Part shown: piece by piece, positions 32,339 to 44,035 of the stretch | Layout: the number at the start of each line of letters is the position of its first letter | Position numbering within the stretch: the first letter of the stretch is position 1 | NCBI GenBank assembly: GCA_021927905.1 | Contig: BLLK01000069.1 | Span: forward strand, 2,232,001-2,296,000 | From: Chaetoceros tenuissimus | Lineage: Eukaryota > Bacillariophyta > Thalassiosirophyceae > Chaetocerotales > Chaetocerotaceae | Direction: 5' to 3' | Length of the DNA stretch: 64,000 bases | Notes under the pieces: model-generated | What the model saw: only the letters and a program-made list of their open reading frames with translations | The model's database searches: none | Told to the model about the DNA's origin: nothing | Translations under genes and position numbers: made by a program

Positions 32339-33226
32339 CTAGAATCCATGTTCTGTAGTAAAAGTTGAAACAAAGACAGTGTAGGTATCCAAATTTATTG
32401 TTGCATGATGCCATTTGTCTGGAAAATAAATCATTTCTCCTTGATGCAAAGTACATTCAAATGGCTTTTCATCTGGAGGCAATTTTGTATATACTTCCTC
32501 CATCCAATATCTGGATGTGTAGTCAGGATCGTAGTTCGGCTTCTTTTCTGGTGGAAACAAAACCCAATGCTTACGACCATGAATGCTTTGGCTGAACCCA
32601 GTTGAATGTGTGTGCCATTGAACTCCGCTACCTTTCGACCCTATTCCAAAAGCAAGCGCACTCAATTCTTTTGTGCAAGTCTGACATGGAGGAAGACAAA
32701 AAGAACTCAACATCTTTTGCCAATCTTCAGAATAGGTTTCACCAAAAAGATACCATGTTTCGTTACTGAGCTGTGATGGTAAGATCTCCGAGGACAGTGT
32801 TTCTTCCAGGTACTGTTCAAGTGGAATTGTTCTTCGATGCGCAGAGAAAGAATTAGAAGAACTTAAAGTGACATTGAAATTCTCCGGCAAACTACTGGCA
32901 ATGTTTTCCAAACTTGTTTGTGATATGAACGTTGATAGAATGCAGCCATCTAGAGGAGATGGTATCGAGTAGTCATTGCCTTCATTGTAAATGACAAGAG
33001 GCTCGTGATATAAAGGCGGTAGCAAACCATCTTTGAATATCTGTGATAACTCTTTTGAACTAACCCTTCTCACATTACAATTGTGGTCAGCATCCAACTC
33101 CCACTTCCATGTGGGCCTTGCACTGCATGTGTTGGTGTCAGATTCCTGTGTACATTGAGAGGCATACGCGTAGGAAAAGAGGATAGAAATTAAGAGCAGA
33201 AGACTAACATGTTGTAACAATAACAT
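32339..33226 (-). CDS. JMJD8-like JmjC-domain protein of the ER lumen
   Basis: A 295-residue protein with an N-terminal signal peptide (about residues 1–22) and a C-terminal JmjC/cupin fold. The core reads WHTHSTGFSQSIHGRKHWVL, then LHQGEMIYFPDKWHHATIN, very close to animal JMJD8, an ER-lumenal protein with no settled substrate. His205 and His207 occupy the place of the HxD/E iron ligands, and a distal His at 273 or 274 could be the third. The conserved CxxC in LPPCQTCTKEL may form a disulfide. Single exon. Enzymatic activity is uncertain because the HxH form of the iron site is unusual. Confidence 0.82.
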   Translation of the reverse strand: MLLLQHVSLLLLISILFSYAYASQCTQESDTNTCSARPTWKWELDADHNCNVRRVSSKELSQIFKDGLLPPLYHEPLVIYNEGNDYSIPSPLDGCILSTFISQTSLENIASSLPENFNVTLSSSNSFSAHRRTIPLEQYLEETLSSEILPSQLSNETWYLFGETYSEDWQKMLSSFCLPPCQTCTKELSALAFGIGSKGSGVQWHTHSTGFSQSIHGRKHWVLFPPEKKPNYDPDYTSRYWMEEVYTKLPPDEKPFECTLHQGEMIYFPDKWHHATINLDTYTVFVSTFTTEHGF

Positions 33227-33404
33227 GATCTACGAGTATGTGAATTAAGGTACTGAAAATACTTGATAAAGCTAAAGCCATAGGCCATAGGTCGTTCACA
33301 AAGATATACAAATGACGTGTATCAAAAGGGAGAACCATGACGAATGACGTCATAGACCCCCGTCAAAAAGTTTATTATTATTGTCATTAACTTATAATCC
33401 CTTC

Positions 33405-36400
33405 TTAGACTACTTTACTACTCACTTCAACTTCAAGAAGGTTATCCATAATCAAGTCAACAGTCGACCCAATGGCACTTGCGATATCTTCCTGATCACA
33501 TATTGGTAAATCTGCAAATTTCAAGACAAGATCTCCATCAATCACCCCCTTTTTTCTATCATTGCTTCTGCATCCACCCCTTCTTGGTGCTCTGCGATAT
33601 AGTCTCCATGCTCTATGACTCAATGAACAATCACTTTCCAGAGCATTGCTCATGACACTTTGTAATGCGGTAAGTCGCCAATAAATTCCTTCGTTAATTG
33701 GAATAATCGTACCAAAACTACTATCGGTGGAACCATAATGTAATCCAAATCTTTGGTCGTCGTCTAACTTTCCATAAAGTGGATCTTGCTGCTTCAAAGC
33801 AACTAGAGTACTCTCACGGGTAGCAGAATTAACAAGTAAACTTGATCGGCAGAAGTGTACCCCGAAAGATGTTGTTTGTGTTCCGAGATGACAATCTGCC
33901 TGGCAGACAAGCTTATTTCCTCCTCTTGCGGCAACATCTCTAGGAGAATAACTTAGGAAAGTCAAGTTCTGTCTATCATCATGACATACGAATGACAGCG
34001 TTCCTCCTCGGCTTAAAAGACCTGCTGCATATACACTTGTTGGTTCATAATCTTTTGCTAACAAAGTTAGACTTTTGTCAGATTCTCGAAACACCAAAAA
34101 GTGTAATGAGTCATAAGCGTCGCAAATAAGGACAAAGTTCTTAAAAATGACAACGTCCTGAACATGCATGTCACAATGATAGAAACCAACTTGTGTCAAT
34201 TTATCATTCCCCCATTGCTCCAAAGTAATTTCCGCCCCGGCACCAACAACTAGTCTTGATGTGCCTTCGCATGTCAAACAGTTCACACTGGTCACTGGTC
34301 CGATTGAGATGTCTTTGTCATACAAAAAGTTCATTTCAATCTCAAACTTCCCTGTTCTATCCCCAATGCGTTTCAAATCAAACAAAATAATTCTACCTTT
34401 TGAACACACATCCTCTCCATCCTCGTCAACGACTCCAGTTCCCACAGCAAGAACTTGGATTTCATTTTTAAAGTCATCATCTTCTGTTTTAGTTGTATTA
34501 CCAGACGTATCTAATGGAATCTTTATAATATTTTTGAGTTAGTCAGTCAAAGCAAAGGAAAAATTTCAAAGGATCACTTACATCTGTCAAGGTCATAGCT
34601 TTCATGGAAGTACCATGCTCATAATCATCTAGTTGGTACATATCTAGCATCTGCCAGGTTGAACCGTCAACAATCTATGTCCAAAAAAGTCAGAAATGAG
34701 TTAAGGAAAATAGCGTACGTGAATACCTAATATTTTCGAACAACTTACCCAAACTTCATATTTTGACTGGGGATTTGACGGGCATCCACCATATCTTTTC
34801 TCGATCTCAAAGCAATCATCACGATCAATCTCTGCAACCCACTCTTGATCAATCTCAAAGCCACCAAGATCTGCTTCTACTTGTTTTGCTAACATGTTCT
34901 TCTCTTTTTCCTCTTTCATTTGTTCTCTTTCTTCCGGTGTGAGACCATCGTCATTCAAATGACCTAGATCGTTCTCAAACTCTTTGGAAATTAAAAGAGC
35001 GTAAACCGGATGGGCTGCACTAGAAATAGCAGGATCCTCAATGTATTCGATCTCTCTTACTGTGACTCCTAATGGAATCTTCTCGACAATCATGCCTCCT
35101 CCAGGAAATATACCATGTTTAGTGAAGACATCTGACAAGCTATGAAAGAAGATTGTAGGTTTAGTGTGGAATCTTTTGTGAAGATTTCAAATGCAAAACT
35201 TGACATCATACCTGTTGAAAATTGTCAGCCTCTGACTACCAACTCTACCAATTCTATCATGCACAGTAATAAAGCCATTCTCGTCGCTTCTTCCTGTCAC
35301 CGAGAACCCAGAACAGAAGCCTGTAATTGGAACTTCAGTACCACCGGCAGGGGCACAATGTCGCAATCTGTGATTAACAATGGATGGGGCACCGCGTTCC
35401 GATAAAACCCAGTATGGTCGAGGAACTGCTGCAAATAGACCATCCTCACCACTAATACCAAAGAAACGATGTAATCTGTTTGGACGGAATGTTGTCGAGA
35501 ATTTTTCTTTTACAACCCCCTTTCTTCGCAGCTTATTTCTATGTTTGATTTCGTCTTTGCTTAGTCTTGAAACCATTCCTAGAGATACTCTACTTAGAGT
35601 CAAGGAACTCGAGGATGATGGCTTCGAAGCGGAATACAGATGTGAATCCCCTTGACTTGTCTCTACCAACACACACAACGATCGTAGAATGGCAAAATCT
35701 TTTGTTCCATTTGCTTCAGTAGTATTCGAAGGCCCACTGAAGAAAAATCGCATTTCTTTTGCACAAGATTCCTGGTTATGCGGATTCCGGTGGGAACTAT
35801 TGAGTGCAATGTATGAAGTACCTTGTCCAAAGCCACCATCGCATGACCACAGTAAAGCTGATTCCTTTGCCTTTTTATCATCGAAGGCAGTGACTAAAGA
35901 CGCATCACAGCAACTAAGGAGTGATGAAACATCGTAGATTTCGAGTCTTCCAGACTGTCGGGCAATCGCAATGACAACTTTACTTGAAGCCGAGAGACCT
36001 GCTCCTGATATGTATCCACCAAGAGTATTATACCTTGAAGGTGGCATATGCGACTCTTGACTACCCTTCATGGTATTTTCTAACTCGGAATCTTTGACAA
36101 TTTGATTTGAGTGTGCTACATTATCCGCGCCATATAATTCGATATCGTCTTCATCAAACATTGGACTTTCGCTAGGTACAACTGTACTTGCAATATGATT
36201 ATCATCAACCTTTACTACTTGAGACTTGATCTTGTCCTCAAATATATTATCTGCAATAGCAAAAATATCCATTGCAGTTATTTTTTCAGATGTATAATAC
36301 TTCGCCACAGGGTCATTATCATCCACTTTCATAGAAGCACAATCAGTAGTGTCTTTGGGGAAAACAACTTCCTTGACAACCCATGAATAATCTTGAAATG

Positions 36401-39173
36401 AAATAGAGAATAAACTAGCATGACCGCTAGTCCAGACACAACCCAATGACAAATCTTCTCCGGCAGAAAGAATCCTCGAAGAATCTAAATGCTCGACAAA
36501 CGAAACACTAACAAGGTCTTCTCTATCAATGAGTTGTCCATCGTCATCAGCCCCAATGAAGTGTGAATGCTCAATACTGAATTTTCCATCCGTATTATCC
36601 AAAATAATCAAGGAACACGCACTTCCATAACGTACAACTAGCATGCACTTGGTGGATTTTTTATCCTTTGTTTTGAACTCTTTCACAGATAAAACCTCCA
36701 TTCTAGTAAGTACATCTCGAACGGATGTAAATGATGGAATAGGAGTCTCATCCTCCATATCACTTCCCAGAAGTGTGTCAACATGGACTTCCTCGAGGCT
36801 TTGATCTGTGTCTTCCCCAACCAGTTTCATTATAATACAACCAGCGTTCTCGCCCTTTTTCACAACGAAAAAATAACCCATGTCAGTACAAGGGAAGATA
36901 GACCCAATATCAAGACAATCTACTTCTCCTAATATTGTTGATCCAGACTGAGATCCTGGAGTCTTCATTACTGCCAAACCCCCGCTAGAACCAAAACCAC
37001 AAGCTTGTACATTGATTTGAGTATTTTTTCCAACTTTTCTTGTTACATTTGTGATTAAGGATTGGACATCCTTTGAATCTTTTGCAGGAGTTGGTCCTGT
37101 AGTACCTTTGCCAATTGGTCCAAGTCCTATGAGACAATCAAGAACCTCAGTGCTCTGAAAAAATGACATTGTCTGTATTTGAGGTCGGAAAAGCTGAGTT
37201 GCTGTAATTCCAGGAAGAAGAGTCTTTTTATTTTCAACCTCTGCTTGTATTGATGAGACTTCGTTTGAACCATCAGCATAAAGTGCTTCCTCTTCTCTAC
37301 GAAGTATTTCTTCTTCAGAAAGGTCCTCGTCTTCCGAAACCGCTACAACTTCAGTTGATGTCTCTTCGATTTTCTCCTTTTTGATGGCGATGCCACCACT
37401 TTCATCCTCTTCGCGTTTCCTTTTGGTTTCATTTTCAGATTGCTCCTTAACGCTTGCAATCGCTTTCTCTTGCTCGTCGTCCCCTTCCAAAGGTACTAAT
37501 TTCAACTTCTCTTTCAGATTGTACAGCATCAGAGTTGAATTTCCCATCCGAGAAGCTGCAAAAAGTAATCCAAGTGATGTTGAACCTTCCTCGCCAACTG
37601 TCCCCTTAACTACGTCATCCGCCATCTCTTCTTTCTTAGTATTGCCAGGTTTTGACGATATAAATTTCTGAAAGTGTTGTTTCATTGTCTGGATTTGCAT
37701 CAACGGCAAAGCACAGAGTGCGGAAACCATTCCAATGCCCCCGATTTTCTTTCCAATTGGTGCAAGACTCATACACATAGAATTTTCTCCACCCACTCCA
37801 ATACAACTCTCCTTATCGTGCAACTCAAGTGAGTACAAAGTTCCATCACGAAGTGATAACATTGCGACATTGTCATTAACAAAAGACAATCTTGAACCGT
37901 CAAGCTGAATACTCAATTTCGTTAATGGGGATGGGTTTGGTTGCATTAATCCACCAAGTGTTCCTGACTTTGGGAGCAATGCAGCACTTCCTGTCGACCT
38001 GACCCAGCCATTCACAGCAGTGCAACACTCAATCTTTCCAGCACTATTGACATACAAAATTTCATTGACACCCATGACTAAAATACCTCCTTTAGGATGT
38101 GGTTGTAATTCAAATGCATCTGCGGGCATTGCATCAGGAAGTGACCATAAAACTACACTTCTCTTCTGTGTAATGGAAATAGATATGGCAGTAAGACACA
38201 ATGCATTTCTAGTTGCAGAACCATGATGTCCAAGACGCCCAGAACACACCCTTCCACCATATCTCTGAGGATTGGCATGTAAAATTACAAGTACTGGTTC
38301 AGTATATCCAGTCAAAAAAGCCGATGAAAGAATGTCTCCAAAACCATGAGATATTTTTGCTACATTTTGATTCTGCATTTGTGACTGACGTTGTTGATAT
38401 TTGTTATTCAAAGCTGATGTAGTATTCTGCTTCCCTAAATTCAGAGATGATGATAACTTTGGCAATGGCAGAAAGTAAGGTTCGCTAGCTGTTCTCCACC
38501 ATGCATTATCACCCGAAGATTCTCCAGAATATTTCGATCTAGGCAATTGAAACGCAGCAATACTCACTCCTCCACCTAAAATGACCGCAACTGTTGGTAT
38601 TTTCCCATCTTGTGTTACAGAACATGTTAAATCTTGTTCAAGAGGCGCTACACTGCCCATAGATTTTTCAATTAATGCCGGGGTAAGATCAATAATACTA
38701 GAGGCGGTCAATACTCCACTCCATGAATCATTTGATTTAGAACATTTCTCAAGACTTCCTGGTGGATATACAATCGACATACGCGGATGACCTGCGAAAC
38801 CAAGTAAGAGACCATCGTAAGATTCACTACTACTTTGTTTCGAAGCATTGTCGCATGTTCCAGCTGCATTTGGTAGTACATCGAGTGTAGTGATAACACC
38901 TGCAAGATTATCATAACTGGAAGCAAGAATGAGGGTCCCACTGATTGGATCAACAACATATATTTTTAAAGAATTTGCATGTGCTGTCACCAAATTCGGT
39001 AGTTGTGAATCAGGATTGATGCCTGATGACGAAGAAGGTCTTGGAACAGTAAGATATGCCCATATGGAAAGTTCACATCCCGTCGGAGGAAAGGAAGTGA
39101 GCGTCACTGGATGCACTTGTTTTGTTGACACACTAGCGCTGCTTTTCGCAGAAGACTTGGCCCCTGACGACAT
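33405..39173 (-). CDS. CPSF1: Cleavage and polyadenylation specificity factor subunit 1 (CPSF160)
   Basis: CPSF160 is the scaffold of the mRNA 3'-end processing complex that helps recognise the poly(A) signal. Four exons on the minus strand (35212–39173, 34749–35139, 34582–34674, 33405–34520) give about 1853 residues. The second half carries the CPSF A-type propeller, with VRYGSACSLIILDNTDG and VWIVDGSTWQ, the latter rebuilt across a junction. Further on are DVVIFKNFVLICDAYDSLHF and a C-terminal helical domain (IYWRLTALQSVMSNAL … AIGSTVDLIMDNLLEVEV). An acidic, Lys-rich segment lies in the first exon (about 37250–37450). The family is usually about 1400–1450 residues, so several spacers are enlarged. 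The first exon alone is 3962 nt. Confidence 0.9.
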
Positions 39174-39620
39174 TTGTAGTTAAGGTTTTTTCGCTCTGCT
39201 ATGAAGTGATGATTCTTTGCTATTGGATACTTATAGTTACACTTTATTACTTCCAAGGAACAAGGTATCTTTTTACAATCATCTAATATGTGCCTCTTCT
39301 TGTGCCTCTTGTCTCTTGTCTCTTGTGGTTCATTTTGGAAACATGCAGCGTACGTATTAGGTATACTATATTCGAAAAAGCCATGTAAAATACAAAAAAT
39401 ACTATCTGGCTATAGTAGAAGAGGCGAGCACCGATGGACGGACGGACGACTATGGTTTCACTCATTCAGCGCGTTCAGATCAAGGTTAGCACAGGTTAGA
39501 TAGATAGAGACCTACCTTACCTTGTTTGCGTTTTGTGATCCTCTATTTCCTTTTTAGATTATATCATATATATTCTCATCAACAAGATATCCATTACACA
39601 TTCAAGAGCAAACATAGTAA
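39174..39620. other. Divergent promoter region
   Basis: About 450 bp. It contains TTGTCTCTTGTC-like short direct repeats near 39300–39325 and GGACGGACG at about 39435. No gene is seen. Confidence 0.4.
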
Positions 39621-40322
39621 ATGACGAAAGGATTCAGTTACTCGGATCCGGTTGTGATTGATAGTAGCGATGATGATACGGAAAGTAACAATGCTTCAAA
39701 CAACCACGAAAAGAAGCCAGACAAGATCGTATCAAAGGAAAGCAACTCTAGCAAAGTTGAAATTCATAGTTATAACACGGATAGATACATTGGAAAAAAG
39801 AAACTTTGCCTCATTGTATTAGTCGAGATCGATGAGACATGCAAAAACTTTATCAGCGAATGTACGAATCATTGCTCGCAAGCCATTACAAATCATTGTT
39901 TGCAATATGAAGAGACGTTGCATTTCACAATTTTCAACAATAAAATGCTAACATACGATGAAGCAATGTCTTTGTGCTACGATGGAAAATCGGCATTACC
40001 AACATACTCTTTGAATGGGCTCATGCCATGGCCAAGTTGTATTGCTCTTGGGAGTAAAACCGATATTTCACATACCATCAATGGCATTGAAGCAGATTTT
40101 CGGTGGCAAGCTGAAAAGAACTTACACATGAGTCTGTTTCGTATGAGAGGATTTAGTCATGCGAAAAGAAATGCATTTCAAAATATCAAAAGGGGGGTTG
40201 AAGATACGAATGAGTTTGGAAGTGCTAGGGGAACAAAACTAATTTTGAAAGAAATGGGAGGTGCCTACGATGGAAGCGATGGGGGTTTCTTTCGTGTACT
40301 ATATGAAAATGCGAATATGTAA
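39621..40322 (+). CDS. 2H-phosphoesterase-like protein with N-terminal SUMO-interaction-like motif
   Basis: A 233-residue single-exon protein. Two H-x-T/S signatures, LHFTIF (His101) and LHMSLFRM (His169), about 70 residues apart, are the hallmark of the 2H phosphoesterase superfamily, which acts on cyclic phosphates and RNA ends. The N terminus contains PVVIDSSDDDTE, a hydrophobic core followed by Ser and acidic residues. This is the shape of a SUMO-interacting motif, so a nuclear role is possible. The substrate cannot be read from the sequence. Confidence 0.6.
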   Translation: MTKGFSYSDPVVIDSSDDDTESNNASNNHEKKPDKIVSKESNSSKVEIHSYNTDRYIGKKKLCLIVLVEIDETCKNFISECTNHCSQAITNHCLQYEETLHFTIFNNKMLTYDEAMSLCYDGKSALPTYSLNGLMPWPSCIALGSKTDISHTINGIEADFRWQAEKNLHMSLFRMRGFSHAKRNAFQNIKRGVEDTNEFGSARGTKLILKEMGGAYDGSDGGFFRVLYENANM

Positions 40323-41207
40323 TATTTCAAAAATGTAACCAAAGATGTACGCACAGTTTAGATTTGTAAAAAAATAGGAATATTGTTGTCAATTTAGGTA
40401 ATCAATTTCCTTCATTTCTTCTCAACAATCGGTTCATCATACGTATTATATCACAACATTATGTAAGAAATATGTTGTTTCGTTGCAGAGATTTATGATG
40501 TATCGTCAGAAGATGCATTATAAAAATATAAAATTTATCTGAACACAAAAAACAACGTGCAATGGTGTGATAACCTATTTTTAAAATATCATCTATTATA
40601 CAAGATACCTATCCGACAAAGATTAGTCTCAGAGACAACCATATCCACCCAAAAGCATTCTTTCATTTTTTCTCACTTCCTCAAAAGAACAATGACGATC
40701 CACATAAGCACCACTAATCATCGCTTTTTCTTCTTGAGTTTATGATGAGTGGCAGCATCATGCTACTGTCTGCTGATCCGTCTTTTTGCTCACACCACCA
40801 TCGTTGACCATTTGTCAATCATGACTGTACTTTTAAAGAATCTCTTTACAGTACACATCCTATTTTGATATACTCGAAATAGAAACCTTCATTAGTTGTG
40901 AGGATAAGCAAAAGGATTCGGTGATTCAGTGAGATGATCTCATTATGGGCTATCCCAATAATTGAGGGCCGACGAACTGGGTGAAGAAATCATTTCAACT
41001 TCATCCCATCGAATTCAATTTGAACAACTTCCCCCTTCCCTTCTCCAAGGAGAAGCTCCCCAGCTCTTTTCTAAAAAGAAAGGATCCTCTTCCTTTTCTT
41101 CCTCAGGGGTTAGGGAAAAGAGCTCCTCTTTTCTTTAAAGAGAACCTTTCCTCTTTCTTCTCCTTTAAAAAGAAAGGGGTTTAAAAGAGAAGATTTTCAT
41201 CCTTAAT
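40323..41207. other. Convergent intergenic region with purine/pyrimidine-rich inverted repeats
   Basis: About 885 bp without a supported gene. At 41028–41190 the sequence is rich in CTTTTC/GAAAAG runs. AGCTCTTTTC (41062–41071) and its reverse complement (41115–41124) could pair as a 10-bp stem. The open frame 40981–41184 reads through this low-complexity DNA and is not supported. Confidence 0.5.
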
Positions 41208-43637
41208 TTAAATCGTTCTTTCATCTTCCTCCATCCCTTCATTTCCTCTCCTCTCCCCCATTGCTACTCCTCCTTGCTCATTTTCCTCCTCTCTATCATG
41301 AATAGGAATATATCTAGAATTTAATGGTAAAAAGAGAGTCCATTCATCTGGAATCGCTGATGACCAACTTGGCCAACTCAATTTTGCGTAAACTTCACGT
41401 GGGAACTCCAATGACACTGCTCCTCTTGCAGACGATGGTAATTCAAGAGCAATAATTGTAAATAACATTGTATGAAGCATGAGTAGACTCCATGGGATTA
41501 ATGCGACATCAAAGAATCCGTATGGAACAGAGTAGATGTAGACATGATAGATAACAAAGTACAAAAGAATCATTCTTGGAAAAAAGAAAACACTGTATTT
41601 CAAGTAGACAGATTAGCGATTTCTCAAAATAGGAAATTGCACGGAGCCAATAACTTTCACTCACCTCAAGGCTGATCTCACAAAGATCATTGAAAAATAC
41701 TCGATGATCATAGCATTGCCAAATACCCAAAGTGGTAGATTTGAAGGAATACTTTTTGGATACAACATTGAGCTCCACATTACCTGACAACTTTCATACA
41801 TTGTGTAAAGAAGAAACAGTTTCCCAACATTCGCAATGAGGAAATGATTGACAGGGTGCGTCCCTTGGTGCCTAATTAATCTAGTCGCTCTACCAATCCA
41901 TGGATATGAATACATCAATATCCTTTCATCGGGATTAACTCCCAATGCACGACTTATTGAGAATAAAGGTAGCAGCACCATTACTCCACTTGAAGTCAAA
42001 AGTCTTACAATCAAAGCAGTGATGGACATGATCATTGAAAAGGCCAATAATGCCATTGCAAGAACTCCCACTCGATTGAATATCCTCGTGAATATATTGT
42101 GATTAATGTCATGTTCTTCTTTCAAAATATTTTTTGAGTAATTCCATCGCTCTTTGGTATCAATATTCTTTATGTGACCACTACGGAAGCTGTCGTTGGT
42201 AGATTTGATGCCATACATGAGTTGGTTTATTATGATTGCATCCATTCCATATATTTGTGATAAGAATTGTGCAATTTTGTTTATTCTTGTGTATGCACCA
42301 GTGTCTGAGCCAGTACTCAAGCATTGCTCAGAAAGTGTAACATTGACAAGAGATATATTGTGATATGCAATCATCTTCTTATCCATATACATCAATGCTT
42401 CGTTAGATGAATATCGATATGCTGGGGTACTCCAATATTTATCATTGGTATACTTTTCCGTTGCATTCAGTTTCTTTTCTTTACTCGCTAATCCGAGTAT
42501 ACTTTGAAAAATATTTGCTTTGGTAGTGTTTGCCACGGACGAGTTCGTTGGCAGCACGTTGTGAACTCGTGAACATTGTCCTTTGATATTTTTGCAACCA
42601 TTGCCATAAACTATTTTTATCTGTAAAATTTCATCTTGTCCCAATAAAGGTGCCTCTACCTCGGTCTTGTTTGTACTATTGGTAACAGAGTGCTTTCCTT
42701 CATCATTCTTTTTAGATGTTTTCGATGTGGAAGGTTCTGAATCGTCATCTTCATCATCCTCTACATCTTCTCCAAACAGATGAAAAAATTGACTTCTATT
42801 CTCTTTTGGCCTTGTTGACAATGCATACTCCAAACAAGTCATTTTTATATCTGAACTGATCCCATTTTCAAGAATATGTTTTGAAATTGCTGGTCCTATG
42901 TATGTTTTATGTAGACAGAATAGAACAGCAATGTGAAAGATTGCAAAAAACATACAGACTCTCATAATTGCGAATAAACCTTTTTGAGAGCATGCTCGTG
43001 GCTCTTCGTCTTCAAGCTGTCGTTGTTGCTGTGCTAGTCTTGCAATTTCCTGGGCCATTCTCATTGTTTCGGTTTGAGCTGTGAATTCATCTGAAGTATC
43101 ACTGTTTAAATCATTATCACTTTGATTCCGTCTCGGTCGCTGATTTGTATTATTGGACGACGTGGGCGTACCATCGTTGGATCCTTCAGATGAAGAATTA
43201 GAGTTATTCCGTCGTCTCAATCCAGAACTTTGAGAAAGAGAAGTCATTTCCAATGAAAATTCAGTTCCTTGTTCAATATCGCCATCCTGGATGTCTTCTT
43301 CTTGAGTGGCTACTCTAGAAAACATACGACTTCTAGGCCGTCGCGATCTTCCATAGCTTGTACTACCACGTATTCTGTTCCAAATCGATGATGCATTCAT
43401 TCTTCCGTTTTTAATATTTTCTATATATTCTAAAGCCCTAAGAAGAAAGAGAGGCCACATAAATGGAACCACATTGTTCGGACCTTGATTTTGACCTGGA
43501 GTTGAGAGATGTGCATCCTGTTCTTCGCCATCTTGGTTCTGTTGTCTATTGTTATTAGCATCGAATATAGGCTGAGTTTGGGTCAAATCTTCTATAAATT
43601 TTTCATAAACCCGATACAGTGCACGCTCGTAGTCCAT
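41208..43637 (-). CDS. Membralin (TMEM259)-like ER membrane protein
   Basis: Two exons on the minus strand (41665–43637 and 41208–41592) give about 785 residues. Membralins are multi-pass ER proteins linked to ER-associated degradation. The N-terminal part has a Ser/Asn-rich cytosolic region, then a first hydrophobic helix (VCMFFAIFHIAVLFCLH). A long lumenal loop (about residues 260–500) follows, then clustered membrane segments: ALLAFSMIMSITALIVRLL, VGKLFLLYTMYESCQVMW and, after the intron, FPRMILLYFVIYHVYIYS. The YIYSVPYGFFDVALIP segment matches the conserved membralin C-terminal region. The tail is acidic and Arg-rich. The family call rests on topology and this C-terminal region. Confidence 0.7.
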
Positions 43638-44035
43638 ATTGCTTTACATGTGGTGTTTGTATAATATATAGGAAGTCAAAAGAGTGTGTGGTTTTTGTTT
43701 TACTTTTTGGTTTTGTGTTGTTTTATCATTTTTCCAATTTTCAAAGCAAAGGAGGAAAGATAGGAGGTCGGGCCCTACGAAACAGGGAACACGCGGTCAT
43801 TGTACGACTTTAGAAAAACTCCGTGATCGATGAGAAAAAGAAGAAAACGAAGAGATTGCATGTGTTATGTATGATGTTACCATACGTAGTTAGTACTACT
43901 CTTATTCTCTTGTGCTCTATTTAGCTGCTCATTTGCGGTAAAAGTTTCCACTGCCCCAAACTAAAGGAGAAAAGTACTGGCTAGTTCCAAGGTGAATCTA
44001 GGAAGGACTTCTGCATCGTCGCGTATAAGTTAAGA
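43638..44035. other. Divergent promoter region
   Basis: About 400 bp between the membralin-like gene and a type I membrane protein gene. No gene is seen. Confidence 0.4.

Noticed and set aside
40981-41184. Open frame through the low-complexity inverted-repeat region
   Set aside because: Its Phe/Lys/Pro-rich peptide simply reflects the repeat.
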